Positions 24,450 through 38,252 are shown, counted from the first letter of the stretch. The stretch: DNA of 64,000 nt from Albula goreensis (GCA_022829145.1 CM040742.1:3867158-3931157); one strand, 5' to 3'. Program-made: numbers and translations. Notes: generated from the letters alone by a model not told the origin.

Positions 24450-25905
24450 TACAGTTTCAGACGACTTTAACATCATTTATTTAAAAGCCAAGAGGAAGCA
24501 GGAGGTACTGCCTAGTTTGTTGATGTTGGTGTTCTTGTCAGACCATGAGCATAGTTTAAATATTTAACAGTAATTTTTCAAAAGAGAATAACAGGTGGCT
24601 ATGGCCAGGAGCTCCCATGACTCACCTGTCCACAGGTATGCGTCGTATATGAAGAAGGGGTTTCTGTCTCAGGTTACCTCCTTTCACACCCTCACTCCCT
24701 ACTTCTGCATTAGGCACCCATTAAACTGTTACTCTAATGGGGTGCAGATAGTCTATTTATCTCTCTCTCCATAACAGTGGATTCAGCTTCTTGGTCTCTT
24801 CTCCCATCGCCTCGGGGTCTCATCATTACAGATCTCAGTTTACTGGAACCTTCTGCATTTCACAATGAACCTGCAGCTCACCATTCAGGAAGTTTGAATA
24901 TATTTTTGTTCCGAAAGAAGATCCTTGTTAATACAAAAAAAAAAAAAAACACACCCAACGCATTTCATCTTAAACCTTTGTCTGGATGATATTGAGAGAC
25001 CTCACAGCCAGACAAAAAGGCAGGAGTTCATATGCATCCACTGGGCGGTATTATCAGGCTTGAAAGAATTCTTCGCCCAGTGCACAATACTGTATGAAAT
25101 AGGCACTGGCTTTAAAAAAATATCCCATTAGAGTCACTACTGGAAACCTTTCAAACATTGTTTAAAGATACACACTTTATCTTCCTCTCCTTCTGGACTT
25201 TATTTCCCTCGTAATCCTCTTTTCTCGTACTTTTCTGAAGCATCAGTAAAACCCAGACCCTCTGCAGCTATTCATTTGTTTATTTATTTAGCAGGGCTGG
25301 CTGCCAATGTGATTTCTGTGTAACAGACACTACAGCAAGTAAGGAACGGGGTTAAAAAAAAAAAAAACTAGCGGCTGAGATTTGCTATGGCTATGCAAAG
25401 CGCACTCCTCGATAAAACAATTCTATCCTGAGAGCGGAGTCACTGATTCCGATTCGGAGGGGTAATGGAGGGGGGGGGAGCCGTTTCCATATATGTGTCA
25501 GCCTCACTTACACGCTCAACACTGAGGAGCCTCATAGAGAAATTCCATGAGAAAAGCACTTGATAGGATAGAGATGGACAATACCCGAAACTGCAGTGTG
25601 ACACCCAGAACAGGGGGATGGAGCTGGAAGGAAACATGCATCTTCAGAGGGTCCTCATAAAGGTTTTCAAAGAAAAGGAAGGTGCATAAATTACAATGTT
25701 AAAAGCGAAACTCCGCTACATTGTTCGCCGCCACCACCCACCCACCCCTTAAGAACTGATTGCTAATAAATGGAGAGTTATGAAACATGAAAGGAATATC
25801 TATAAAGGGAATCTCAAAAGGGGGATTGTGGGTGTCTGTCTTTCCTGATTGCCTGGCCTTCTGATCACAGGGATGTGAGCATGTGCTCAAATGGCAGGCT
25901 TTCAT

Positions 25906-26232
25906 ATCCCTGGCGGACACCAGGGTATATACCCCTGAGAATGCACAAAAACCCTGACAGGCACCAGGGAATATACCCCTGAGAACGCAGAAAAACCCCT
26001 GACAGACACCAGGGAATTTACCCCTGAGAATGCTGGTACCTGCAGAAATACCCCTGACAAACACTAGGGAATTTACCCCTGAGAATGCTGGTACCTGCAG
26101 AAATACCCCTGACAAACACTAGGGAATTTACCCCTGAGAATGCTGGTACCTGCAGAAATACCCCTGACAGACACCAGGGAATATACCCCTGAGAAGGCAG
26201 GTGTCTGCAGAAATACCCCTGACAGACATCAG
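25906..26232. repeat. 55-bp minisatellite, about six units
   Basis: Units read CCCCTGACAGACACCAGGGAA, TTTACCCCTGAGAATGC and TGGTACCTGCAGAAATA in order. TGCAGAAATA recurs at 26041, 26096, 26151 and 26206, a spacing of exactly 55. The earliest units are shorter (about 45) because they lack the TGGTACCT segment. Units differ by a few substitutions (ATATACC or TTTACC; ACACCAGG or ACACTAGG). The 55-bp period would shift frame from unit to unit, so the reading frame across it on the minus strand is fortuitous. Confidence 0.93.
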
Positions 26233-27404
26233 TGAGACTTTATTACTCAATTTTTTTGATCAGTGCTGAACAGATTCTGCTCATATCATTGACTCTGCAT
26301 TGGTCCCTCACAGAAGCAACAGTGACTATGGTGGAGCCCATGGAAATTATTCAAAAACGAGATATTCCGCACAGCACAGCATGCAACATTCATCCAAAAC
26401 ATAAATGAATAAAAAAACGTGGCCACTTTCCTGGCAGGTGCCTGCATAGCATTCAGATCTCTGGAAGGTATCTGTGAGTCACCTATGTCGCTTCCTCACC
26501 TGCGAGTCAGACGGTCCTCCGTGACAAAGTCGTCCGAGATAACCGCGTTCAGAACGGAGATATCGTGGGCGTGAAGCCCGGGCCATCAGCAGAGGGACAG
26601 TCTCATTACTCAAAGCACACATTGGTGACACGCCTCCTCTCTGTGGGGCCATGCATTCTTATCTTAAGTAAGTGCATGGCTGTCACCAGGTGAACTGTTA
26701 GTCAGGCTGGCAGAACATGGCAGGGTTTGACACATAGATCATAAATTAGGCTACCTGTGATAGGCTTCTCTTCATGAAGCCTTCCTTCACACTCTCTCCC
26801 CATTAACGGGATTACAGACAAATATCCTTGTAGGTCTACCGAGATTAAACAACAATAAACGAGTTTACAGATGGGAGTATAAATTCCCTTCCTGAGGCGG
26901 AATTTCTGTTAACAGAGTATGATAGGTCGTATGGATAGATCGGGAGGAAACACACGTTTGTTGCTTTAACTTAATGCAAGAGTAGAGTTATAGAGATTCT
27001 ACCGACCTTTCAATAATACTGACATCGGTAAATGTAAATTAACAGTGTATCAATCTTAAAATGCATAGAAGAAAAAAAAAAACAGTAAAATCTCAGTAGT
27101 AGGTTGGAAAGACAGTTTTTCCACCTTAGTTTGAGCTCGACTTATAGACTAGATTCGAGATGAGATTCTACCTTCCTTTTTATCATCATACACTGATTGA
27201 TAGAATGACAGCTACAATGCTACTGCTTGTTACTGGAAAACAATGAATATAAATTCCAGTTAGCTTCCTGACATCATGGGCAAAACGAGACTCTTATTGA
27301 CTCCACATGGAAACACGGGTCATTAACGATTGCAACACCCTCTGCTGACTGCAGAAGTCATCAGTACAGGATATTCAAAACACACAGTCACGCACATGCA
27401 CACG

Positions 27405-27436
<32 letters not shown>

Positions 27437-29077
27437 TATATATATATATAACTCCCATGTAAACTATTTTGTTGGAAGACACATCTAAGTAGATTTTGGG
27501 ATCAGTAATTTGCTGAAGTTAATCTTTCCAACTGCACAGAACAGCTCTCATACCACACATTTCTGTAAGTCTCAGAAGAGGCAGTAGCAGAGTTAAGAAT
27601 GACTGTTATGGCAAAATTACTTGTAAAGCTAACTTGCCCTGGATTTAACAGGCTGAGGTGGAGGTATCAGTCTGATTCAATTACGGTTCAGGCAGGGGGG
27701 GAAGCAGCGCACGCAAACATGCACCTACACGCATACACCCGCATATGCGTATGATACATCTCCAGAGGTGTGTGGCGTACTGGCAGAAAAATGATAAATT
27801 CTATGCCTATGGACCTTTTCAACCTTCACCTTCGTCGAGCCACAAATGGTCGCCACAACAGAAACCAACAAAAGGCCTTTTTAGTCAGGTCTGTAAAGGG
27901 TGTCGACAGGCCAATTATACATGAACTTCATGGACGATGAGGTGAGGACAGACTACAGAATTCAAATTGATTAGTGTTCTTTTCATCTTTTCATTCAAGA
28001 AAAGGGAGAGAGACAGCCATGAAGAGAACGATGACCATGTGTCTTAAAGACGCAGAGAAATACCGATTTCTTGAGACAAAGAGAAGGACAAAGATGAGAG
28101 AAAAAATTTGATGAAGAAAAACTATCTGGAACATTTTCTGGCGAAAACGTGTACATTCACAAACATTTGACAGCAAAACATGAAGCGAGCTGTCTTTTCT
28201 GTCTTTCTTTTTTCTTTCTCTTAGAACAGATACTCGGCCTCCACAGTTTTAGAGACAGCTTTAAAGCTGCTTCACGCAAGAGTGGCAAAAGAGAGCTCTC
28301 CTGTGAAAGCGAATCCATTCTGAATCTGAGCTTTCAACGGCCGTTTAGTGACTTACACCAGGCACAATTATCATTTGGCATGTGGTTTATAACTTTTAAA
28401 TCACTGTGAAAAGATATCAACATTTGATCAATTACAAACTATGATTTGAAATATATATGAGTAATTAATGATTTATTAAGCATTTATAGCTGCAATGTAT
28501 TAAAGAATAATTAACAGGAGAATAAATATATAAGATTGAGGCACACAGATGATTTAGCTGGATTCACTGTAACAAACATAAAAGCCAGCAAGCTTAGGAT
28601 GTTTTCTCATTTTTTTTTTTTTTACCATTTGGGACATTCAGTAAGACACATTTTTTATGTTCTTCTGGGAAAAAATGGATGCTTTAAAAAAGTCAATCAA
28701 GGTTGTCCATAGAAAATCCTTAATCCATACAACACTTCCTTCTCACTTCTGCAACAGACATGACAAAGTGTGCTTTCAGTCTGTCAAAGTAAGCCTTGGT
28801 TTTAGAGTGAGGGATTTCACATTGATTTTTCAAAATTTTCTGTCCTTTTCCTTTGACCGAACAACATTTCTTTACAGAAACAGAAATAATTAAAAAATAA
28901 CTGCTTTACAGTTCCCCCCAACCTGGACTGCAAATTGAAAAGCTTGACATTTGCCAGGCTTTTAACGAAGTTCAAGGTATCATGTAAGACCTGATTATAC
29001 AGTAAGCTTTCTAAAGGAACAGATCAATCCCGCTACATGTGTCTGTTCTGCAGAAATAGGCTTTACAAACTCTGAAA
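26233..29077. other. Intronic DNA, no gene seen
   Basis: AT-rich single-copy sequence with one compound CA/TA microsatellite. No coding or mobile-element signal was recognised. Confidence 0.55.
27381..27450. repeat. (CA)n-(TA)n compound microsatellite
   Basis: CA repeats with a few CG interruptions pass into seven TA units. Confidence 0.93.
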
Positions 29078-29111
<34 letters not shown>

Positions 29112-29233
29112 TTCTTCTGTCTCTCTCTCACACACGCACGCACACTCTCACAACACACACACACATTCACACATTCTCACACACATCCACACTCACACAC
29201 ACTCTCACAACACACACACACACATTCACACAT

Positions 29234-29311
<78 letters not shown>

Positions 29312-29431
29312 TCAAACTCTCTCTCCCACACACATTCACAATAACACACTCTCACACACAGACACATACATTCACGCTCACATACACACACTCTCACAAC
29401 ACACACACATTCACACTCACACGCACTTTCA

Positions 29432-29472
<41 letters not shown>

Positions 29473-29548
29473 TCAAACTCTCACACTCTCTCTCCCTCTC
29501 TCTCTCTCTCTCTCTCAGACACACACACACATACACACACACACACCG
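29078..29548. repeat. Large compound CA/CT simple-sequence block
   Basis: About 470 bp consist of CA runs, CTCT runs and recurring ACTCTCACAAC and ACATTCACACATTCTC phrases. ACTCTCACAACAC appears at 29143, 29201 and about 29390. The longest pure CA run is at 29245-29310, and a CT run ends the block at 29490-29516. Confidence 0.95.
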
Positions 29549-32500
29549 CCCAAATGGTTCGATCAGAAATGCTGAACGCTGAAACCGATGGCATCCCTAC
29601 CATTGAGAGAGACCAATTAACACAGTGACAGATGGCTTCTGGGATTCACACAGACGAACACCACTGTAATCCACAGAGGAGTGTCCCGCTTGTCACTTAC
29701 ACTGACACTGTCCGGGAACTGCTCTCAGCCCCCCTGCTCCAACCAGCGGAAGAGCCTCCATCATCACCAGGGTGGCCGCCGCTCATCAGCACGTCGAGGG
29801 TAAGCGTTCCCCGAGGCTGAGCTAACAACGTTCCCAGCTTCGCTATAAAGCGCGGCGAGCTCATGAAAGGCACTATATAAATGCCATTTGGGGTCTCGGT
29901 GTTCCCTTCCAACAGAATGGCCGTTATGCAGCCGCAGGCGTCGCTTTTGCTCTGAGACTTTCAACAGCCCGCCGACGCCTCCCTGGGCCGTGCACCATCC
30001 GGATCGCATCGGCAGAGGATGCTCGCCTACAAGCGAGGGAAGGCTTGCAGAGAGCGTAGCTTCACCTAAGAATCACAGCGAACCCGTTCTAATTCATCAT
30101 TACATCAATATGCACAGCTCTTTAAGGCTAGGGCGCGTAAGGCTCGGCCATTTGTGGTGGATTCCTTTTCATGTCTGTGATGGTTTCCGTGGTGTGCCCG
30201 ACAAAATATGTTTGATACAAGGGTAAAATTAATAAATAAATAACTTAAGTGAAATTGCAAGTCTCTTTGTTAAATAAAATATCAAATGGTGTGAATCCTG
30301 GTCTCTTGGTTATGATGAATATGATCGAATGGGAAGTGAACAAAAGTGCAGTGGGGTAGACCGATCCAAAAGCACCGAAGGATGGTCATGACCAAGAGTT
30401 AAAGTGATTATCATGATGCGCGTCGCACCTACGATAATTATACATTTTCTTCTGCATTTATCAAACACGTAATGAAATGAGGGTCACCCACAAAGCAAAT
30501 TTAAATAAGAATGCACATAATTCAGCCACCGAAAGGACAATAGCTCTGCGGATACGGATGCATGGGATATAATGCAAATGTCATTGATAAGTCTGAGGCA
30601 ATTATCAGAACGTAAAGGTTATGTGGAGGCCTGCGGGTTGCTTACGGAGAACCTGTTCTTCGTGTAGCTGTGGGTACCGCATGTGCCATGTATACGTATG
30701 GCTTTCTCCTGCCAAATCACTAGGCACTGGATGCGGAATGCAATACATGCATAATAAATTAAATAAGTTCACACACAGAATCCATTAGATGAGCACGTGT
30801 CTCTAAACATCTGCACATGCTTTTCCATACTGATAAATAAGCGTAGACTTATTTTTTCCAATTAACGGGTATTTCTTCGGCAATTTAGTGCATATGGGCC
30901 TTTGAAATATGCGGCTCTAACTACACCACATTAGACGGTATTAAGTAAAGTGGGAATATACTGCTGAAGGGTGATCCTACAATAATTTGCCAAGTACATT
31001 AATCATGAAAAAAAAAAAAAACGCAGAGAAAAAGGTTTGGGGATAATTATCAGTTTAAAGATGAGTTCTTTGCCTCACCTACCTCTTCCTATAAGCCGTG
31101 GCTGTTCAGTATGAGAAGAACATAAGAGGAGCTCTCCTCCTGTTTTCTCATTACAGCCCATGTCCATAGGATAGCGCTTCATAGCTTATTTGCATGCGTA
31201 CTCCTACGCACCTGTATGTTTATGTGTTTGTGATGTGACGGGTGGCGATTCACCCTGCTTTATGCCGCATGATTTAATAGCCACACAGTGTCGTTCTCCA
31301 TAAATCTCTCTCTAGATGCTGTCGTCAAGAGTTCAGCGCTGAAACCTTGCGAAAGGGGAATTGGCAAATACCTATCGCGATGAGCGCAAACACGGTGTAA
31401 TCCTCTCATCAAGCAGCGGCACAGAGGAAAAGGAAGGAGAATCAGTTGGCTTACCCCTCACATCTGTCTGGGCACAGAAGACGCTGGCCATGATTCAATC
31501 AATATTTGTCCTTAACTCTGAGTTACAAATGCATGTGAGTGGTACTTTTTTCCATTCACAAACTTGGCTTTGCTGATTCATTTTGGCCGGTGCCGAATTC
31601 AGCAAACTGTCGTTACGGATGAAACGTCGATTGAATCCCGGCCATTTTTCTCACAGAGCGGAGAAACTGCCCTCCTCTGCTGCGCTGATCGCAGTGTCGC
31701 TCGCCGAGTCGGTGGCGTGTGCCAAAGACAAACCGTTGGCCTATGGATAAGGCGTTCACACTAACGAGACCTGGCAAGCACCGTATGCCGCTTTGTGTTT
31801 CTCTTGCGGTCAGGACTGCGGCCCAAATGGTATGAGGTCAATAAACAAAGCCAGCGTAGAAAGAATCCAAAGTCACGCTTTGGATGTCTGAGCGACACCA
31901 GATTGTCCTAAAACGAGTCCTCCCTTTTCCCTCCTTAATTTGGCATCCCTTAATTTGGCGCTAATGGTTACCGCTCGCTCTTAGGCAAAGAGCACTGCAG
32001 CTGAAAGTTGGGCGCGTCTCTGTTGCACTCACACACGAGCCAGTAACTATTTTACAGTCAGCAGCTACCCTACAGTCCGCGCAGAGCCGGAGACAGCTTG
32101 TGTCGTTTAGAGGAGAGGCGTATCTCACCGATGGCAGCTGGTAGCTGGTGGGCACCTGGCACATCACTGGGCGGGGATGATGTGGCGGGGACCAGAACCG
32201 AGGCGTTTCAGCGTGCGTTTCAGAGCGTAACTAAGCGGCTGGAACTTTATTTTTCGGGGGGAAGTTCTTCGGTATCTAAGTGACCCGCTGCAAGCAGCTC
32301 TGACACATTATGACAAAATACGATAAAATAGGTTTGAGCGGAAAGACCTCCCCCTTATTCTGTGGTGCTCCTACAGAGGAGGGCTGAGAAAGTACTCCTT
32401 CGTCCACATGAATGCCCTGATTGGGCGCTTACGCTCAAGGCCCACGTTTCAATGTGAACTGCAGCATCACCCCCCCCCCCCACCCCCGGCACCTCGGTGA

Positions 32501-33767
32501 CAGGACAGCCACAGAATCCCTTAAGTTAAATATAGGCAGACCGCAGCCGCGGCGTGCTGTAGGTTTGCATTCATTGTAGGTCTTACAGGGGGCTTTGAAA
32601 CGCACTTGGACTGGTAAACGTAGGCAGAGACCGCAGTTGCTCACAGCGGGGGGCTTGACGGATATGTCAACTCCATCCAACCACGCGCTCAGAAAAAGGA
32701 AAAAATACTCAGAACTCGAATTCCTTCCCGTCTCACAGCGCATACATTTGCATAATTTCATCTGTGGCGCCTGACTGCATGATTTAATTTATCTACGATG
32801 CCTAAAGTATTTTTTTCGTAATCAAGAATCAAAGATTAAGGGGGGAGGGAGTGTTCTGTTAAGCGCCATCCTATCGCCCTTCCTCTCTCCTTTATACCTC
32901 ATGTCATTAGAGAATAAGGCACAGGCTTGCTGCCTCCGCTTTGAGAGTCCTGAAAACACAAAGGACGGACAAGCTTATCGTGGAAGGGTTTTACGCTGCT
33001 TCCTAAAAGTGTGGAGCGCATTGTTCCGCCCTGACCACATAGCAACCCATGTGTAACAGAGCTATCTGATTTGTACAAGAAATTGCCATTTCAGAAACTA
33101 AAAAGCCTTGTTTCCCATTTGTTACTGCTTATCTGTCACGTAACGTTTTGATTTTATTACAGCCTACACATTACTGAGGTCATTAAGACAGTGCTGCCTT
33201 GGTACAAGGTTAGAAAAACATTATGAAAGAGTTTAATATAACCTGGTTTAATGACTTCCATGTCTGTGGACTGCATAGAGACCCCACGGCAGATTTTAAT
33301 ATTCCTGCCGTCCAGTGAGAGAACAGCATAGTCAGTCCCCTCTGTGCGGGCTTTCTGCTCCAACCCCATGCCCGGCTGTGTTGACCCTCCATCCTGCTGC
33401 GGCAGTGTCTTTATGCGCTTCTTAACTGATCCGGGACCAGTGGGCCGGCTGGAGAGGCCTATGCCCTGCGTTTCACCCGCACAGCTCGCTACGGCCCCAT
33501 GGCGACACACCCTTCAGTCTAACCCGCTGAGGGCTCTTAATTCGAGTTGCATGGAGAGGGAGATTTGGCGAGAGGAGCCTCTTGCTCACGCCTGAATGAT
33601 CAGATCTTTTAATCCCTGGCCTCGGCTCAGGCTGGGGAAGCCCTAGTAAGAGCAGTCACGGGTAATTGATCCGACCTGAAAACGCACGTCTCCCTCCGAC
33701 TGCAGGTTATCCCTGGTGCCAGCCAGACTCAACTTGATTCCCAGGCTGAGTGAGTCTTCTCACCCAG
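29549..33767. other. Intronic DNA, no gene seen
   Basis: Mixed composition with GC-richer patches at 29700-30060 and 31560-32280. AAAGGCACTATATAAATGCC at 29868-29887 resembles the 3' tail of several fish SINE/LINE families, but no body precedes it. No exon was recognised. Confidence 0.5.
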
Positions 33768-34135
33768 GACAAAATACCCCATACCTGACACAGAATACCC
33801 CATACCTGACTCTGAATACCCCAACCCGGCCCAGAATACCCCATACTGGACTCTGAATACCCCAACCCGGCCCAGAATACCCCATACCTGACTCTGAATA
33901 CCCCAACCCGGCCCAGAATACCCCTACCCAACCCAACTCAGAATGCCCCATATCTTACTCAGAATACCCCAACCCTGCCCAGAATGCCCCAACCCAGCCC
34001 AGAATATCCCAACCCGGCCCAGAATACCCTATACTGGACTCTGAATACCCCAACCCGGCCCAGAATACCCCTACCCAACCCAACTCAGAATGCCCCATAC
34101 CTTACTCAGAATACCCCAACCCTGCCCAGAATGGT
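33768..34135. repeat. GAATACCCC minisatellite with higher-order structure
   Basis: About seventeen units of roughly 20-21 bp share the core AGAATACCCC or TGAATACCCC. They end alternately in ATACCTGACTC, AACCCGGCCC or related variants. A block containing CTACCCAACCCAACTCAG and ATGCCCCATA occurs at 33924 and again at 34071, so a 147-bp multi-unit block has itself been duplicated. Minus-strand reading frames with GVF-type repeats are products of the array. Confidence 0.92.
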
Positions 34136-34539
34136 GCACAATAGTTTTTGAAATGGAACATGAAAGCAGGCCTCCACTGCACTCACAGCACCAGGTGGAC
34201 GCTGCCCAAGCCGGCAACAATTAACCTCCATCTCAGGGGAAATAAAAGCGCACACAGTGTAGCAGACTTCAGAGCCGTCAGTAAGCAAGTGAGCGTCAAC
34301 TACAGACAGCCACGCCATCCTTTGGAGCTTCAATAAAAGTGCGATTAGTTTGCCTGGGGACCTTTACCGCTTAGATAAGCAGGTTAATTTCATCTCTTTC
34401 GGCAGCATGGTCTGTACCCTTGAGGTGAACATCCACATTAAATTAGGATATTACTTGGCAACATGTTTGTGTTTCTACCTGTTAGGGGGCACTGTCAAAG
34501 GTGCTGAACCCTGGCCCTCACTGTGTGCTCACCTCAAGA

Positions 34540-34540
<1 letters not shown>

Positions 34541-34576
<36 letters not shown>
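34541..34576. repeat. (CA)n microsatellite
   Basis: About 18 perfect CA units. Confidence 0.93.
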
Positions 34577-34578
<2 letters not shown>

Positions 34579-34821
34579 GCCTGAGCTACAGGCTGAGGTC
34601 AGCAACCAGGGGAAGAGACCGCTTTTGTTGTCGCGGACCTGCATGGCTGCTCACGTTTTCCACCCCTGCTACTCTCGCGTCACCTTTCCTTCTCCCTTCT
34701 GCCACGGTGCTCTCACACAGCAAGGGGCTGAGATGCAGGTGAGACGCGGCAACAGGAATCAACGCACACTGGACAAGGCCAGTAAGGGCAGAGCCAAAGT
34801 CCTCTGAGCCACCCTCACAGC

Positions 34822-34824
<3 letters not shown>

Positions 34825-34859
<35 letters not shown>
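34825..34859. repeat. (GA)n microsatellite
   Basis: About 17 GA units after CAGAAA. Confidence 0.93.
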
Positions 34860-34860
<1 letters not shown>

Positions 34861-35899
34861 ACTACAGAGCAGCCCATTTGTGTGAACAAGCAGCCTAGAA
34901 GAAAAGCACTAAAGCACCCAAAATAGATCTGCAGCTTTTGTTCCATTCAGCAGCAGTTAAACCTGGAAGCTTTCTCCTTCTATGCAAGCAATTAGATGCA
35001 GGTCTTTTCTTTTGCTGAACCCAATGCTACTTCACTATTGAGCGCTTTAATTGTTTACCCATAAACAGTAGCCACAAGCCACTGCTGGCTTTTCTGGAAA
35101 CGAGGAGTACAGGTATGGAAAGGCAAGTGTAACTACAACACTCCCTGTGCAGATTACATCTAGTACAGAGAGAGAAGTGAAGGGGAGGCGGAGCTGAACG
35201 CTCCTGCTTATTGGTAATGTCACTTTGTTCTAGGACCCTGTTTTGCTATTGCCTTTATGCGAATGCTACTTCGCTGCTTTTCGGGACTTTCTGTCAACCG
35301 GCATGTCCTAGGGTCAGAAAACCCTTTTTTGTTTTCCAATCTTCCTCCCCCAGAGTTTACTCAAGGTTTCATGATTTTTCGATTCCCCCCAGAATGCTGT
35401 GGTCTATCTGAAGCTTTGCGGCTCTGTAAATGTAAAAATCCACAATGGCAAATACACTTTGGCTGATGGACCCATGGATTGAAAATATTCCCCGGGTGGG
35501 TGTGCAGACCGGAAGAATGGATCTCATGGGAGCAGGGCTGGAGATTTGGCCCCGGTCCCATGCACACACAGAAGAGGAATGTATTTGTATTACATTGCCC
35601 GCCTGTGCTGTCTGCCCATACAAACAGATGCTCCGGTGCAAGCCAAAGGGGTATCTGTATTCACTGTATACATTTCATTTAATTACATTTTGCACTGTTA
35701 TTGCTAATATTGCTAATAATTTGTATATTTTTATGGAGGGAGAAAAGCGGGAATGACAGAAGCGATTGATTTATTTATCCTGTTTAGACTGACCTAAAAC
35801 AACCACCCCCATGCAGTTACGATTCTGCAGCTTCAGCTCTTTCTGTGGCTCTCATTTCCCAATATAAGTATGCCCCCAGGTAGGAGACTGCCTTTCCAC

Positions 35900-35944
35900 A
35901 CATATACACACACCCACATACACATACATGCCTGCGCAAACACT

Positions 35945-35986
<42 letters not shown>

Positions 35987-36212
35987 CAGGTGCACGCACA
36001 CACAAAACAGGTGCACGCATGCACGCACGCATGTGTACACACACACACACACACACTCTCCCACAAGTACATGCACATGTCCACACACACACTCACGCCC
36101 ACACACACACGCGCACACACACACACACAAGCAGGAACACTCACACACTCACAGAAGCGCACACACACACACACACACACACACTCAAAGACGCACACAC
36201 GCACACGTGTCC
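35900..36212. repeat. CA-rich simple-sequence block
   Basis: About 310 bp hold several CA runs (35945-35981, 36038-36054, 36160-36183) separated by CACGCACGCATG and ACACTCAC-type variants. Reading frames of alternating His-Thr or Cys-Val here come from the repeat. Confidence 0.92.
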
Positions 36213-37040
36213 ACAATGCTACCGTTTTGCTAAATCAATTCTTTCCAAACCATTAGCCTCTGGCCATCCGTCCACCAGACCGGAGCTGTCACACAAACCC
36301 TGGCTCTCTTTCACCACAGCTCAATTTTTCCACACCTCCTTTTCTCCATTCCTCCCTTTCACTGCACTCCTTTATCTTACCAAAACTCTATTTTTGCATT
36401 CCAGTACTCTGCCACTCTTCTATTGTCACCACACATCTTTTATTCTGTCTTTTCTTCCTTCACTTGAATGTGAAAATGGTCTCAGACTTCGGGACCCCAC
36501 CATACATATATTTGATTTTTAATACACGTTGATAATAAGGTGTGAAGCAATGCACGGCTGAAAGGAGGGTGCATTTTCTGCGGAGTCGGCATGTTTGCGT
36601 TGAAAAGGACGGACAGCAGGTGCTGGAGAGGATGAGGCACGGCACGGCGCGGCGCGCGGGCCCCCCCCATGGTCATCGCTGACGCGCCACGGAGAAAACA
36701 AAAACGCGCTGTCCTTACTCACCACTGTTACCTGACAAATAAGGACAAGTCCCCAACACTGAATAGTAAGGACGACACAAGGAAACGGTCAATTTTCTGG
36801 AAAGTGCTCGCTACGGCCCACTTCCTGATCCCTACACCCCATTTCCTGCTCCCCGCCTCTAATCCCACTTGGGGTGACAGGTAAAGTACTTCAGGAATAG
36901 GGGGTTCGGCTTAACTGCTGTATCTGCAAGGCTAACCATCTCACTCGCCACCTACGTTGCTCAGAAACATATATAATGCTCCAGAAATCTAATCAGGTAG
37001 CAGTCGTTTACTCAAGTCTGTAACATTCTCCCTAGATTAA

Positions 37041-37156
<116 letters not shown>

Positions 37157-37324
37157 TGGACTGAGTTCCTTCAAAGCTTTTGTTTTTGCTTCATTGCTCT
37201 GTGGTTATTATGTCTCACTTCTCACAGAGCTGAAAGAATCTGTCTCTTTCTGTCTGTCTCTCTGCTTTGTTCTCCTGCCTCTGAGCTCAGAATACACACA
37301 CTGGGTATTTCTTTCGGAATTATT

Positions 37325-37326
<2 letters not shown>

Positions 37327-37410
<84 letters not shown>
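37327..37410. repeat. Long (CA)n microsatellite
   Basis: About 42 perfect CA units, 170 bp from and complementary to the preceding (GT)n tract. Confidence 0.95.
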
Positions 37411-37413
<3 letters not shown>

Positions 37414-38252
37414 CATCTTCCCACCCAAAGGTCCATAAAGAAAATAAAATTTCCTCAAGGGCGTTGCTTTCTTCATTGAATAACACCATAAAATAGATGA
37501 TCAACAACCACAAGGTCACTCGAGGTCCTGCAATGTGTTCAAGACGAAACCGCAAAACACATACACGCACCACACCCACGCATACCATTACGTTTCACAG
37601 GAGAGGATGTTACAGTGCATTTCCAAGTAACATTATGGGCTGGTTACTGTTTTATGAGATACCTGGGGAAGGTGCGAACTGGAGTCAAGCTATGCAATCT
37701 GAAGTTAATATTATATAGTTTATATAATATAGTTTAATGTCATCTTTTTCAGGTTTGTGGATTGCAAAACATTAAATTAAGCCCAATGTTTCCTTATGTC
37801 TTAATTGGTATAACAACATAACACAGCAAACGAAATAGAAGGGGATTCTTTGTATTTCAATCATCTCAAGCTCAGTCAAGATATCTGTGTCCTGATCTCA
37901 CTCATTTCTCTTTTTCTTTACACAAAATATTTTTTGAGGCAAAAAATGTAAAATAGTAATAGTAAAAAAACAATTAATAAAAACTGTTCCTCTGCACAGT
38001 GTTTAGTTTGGTCTGCATGCTCCAACAGATCTTACTTGTGTCTGTTAATGCATACTGTTCTCTGGGGCCTTCTGAGCAGATTAACACCGGAGACTGTAGA
38101 TTTGATTTTCTCAGATGTGTCTTAACTGAACATGCTTGACTAGACTGTGTGGCTGTGGCCTTCGGTGGCTAATAGAATTATCTTGCTGTTTTTAAATCAC
38201 TGAACAGCTGAACATGTGACCGAGGCTTAGGTTGTGGTATGACTGTGTCATT

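Larger units (their letters stand above)
21901..25905. other. Intronic DNA upstream of the beta promoter
   Basis: Single-copy DNA with short A and G runs (24936, 23932, 25353) and the TGTGACAG cluster. No alpha-neurexin exon was recognised on the minus strand. Confidence 0.5.

Noticed and set aside
25699..26115. 138-codon minus-strand frame with repeated GVCQGF-like units
   Set aside because: It is the 45/55-bp minisatellite read in one frame. A 55-bp period is not a multiple of three, so the pattern cannot be a maintained protein repeat.
29868..29887. SINE-tail-like AAAGGCACTATATAAATGCC
   Set aside because: It is short and isolated, with no SINE or LINE body beside it, so it could be chance.
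33707..33951. Minus-strand frame with repeated GYSGPGWG units
   Set aside because: It is a translation of the GAATACCCC minisatellite, without start context or conserved flanks.
34185..34207. REST/NRSE-like sequence CAGCACCAGGTGGACGCTGCC
   Set aside because: The left half fits, but the spacing and the right half (GGACGCTGCC instead of GGACAGCGCC) do not. A similar partial match at 10840-10862 fails for the same reason.
35817..36256. Cys-Val and His-Thr repeat reading frames
   Set aside because: They are translations of (CA)n/(GT)n microsatellites in several frames on both strands. The same applies to 4781-5029, 29242-29472 and 37040-37588.
36605..36640. GGACGGACAGCAGGTGCTGG as a REST site
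   Set aside because: The two half-motifs are in the wrong relative orientation.
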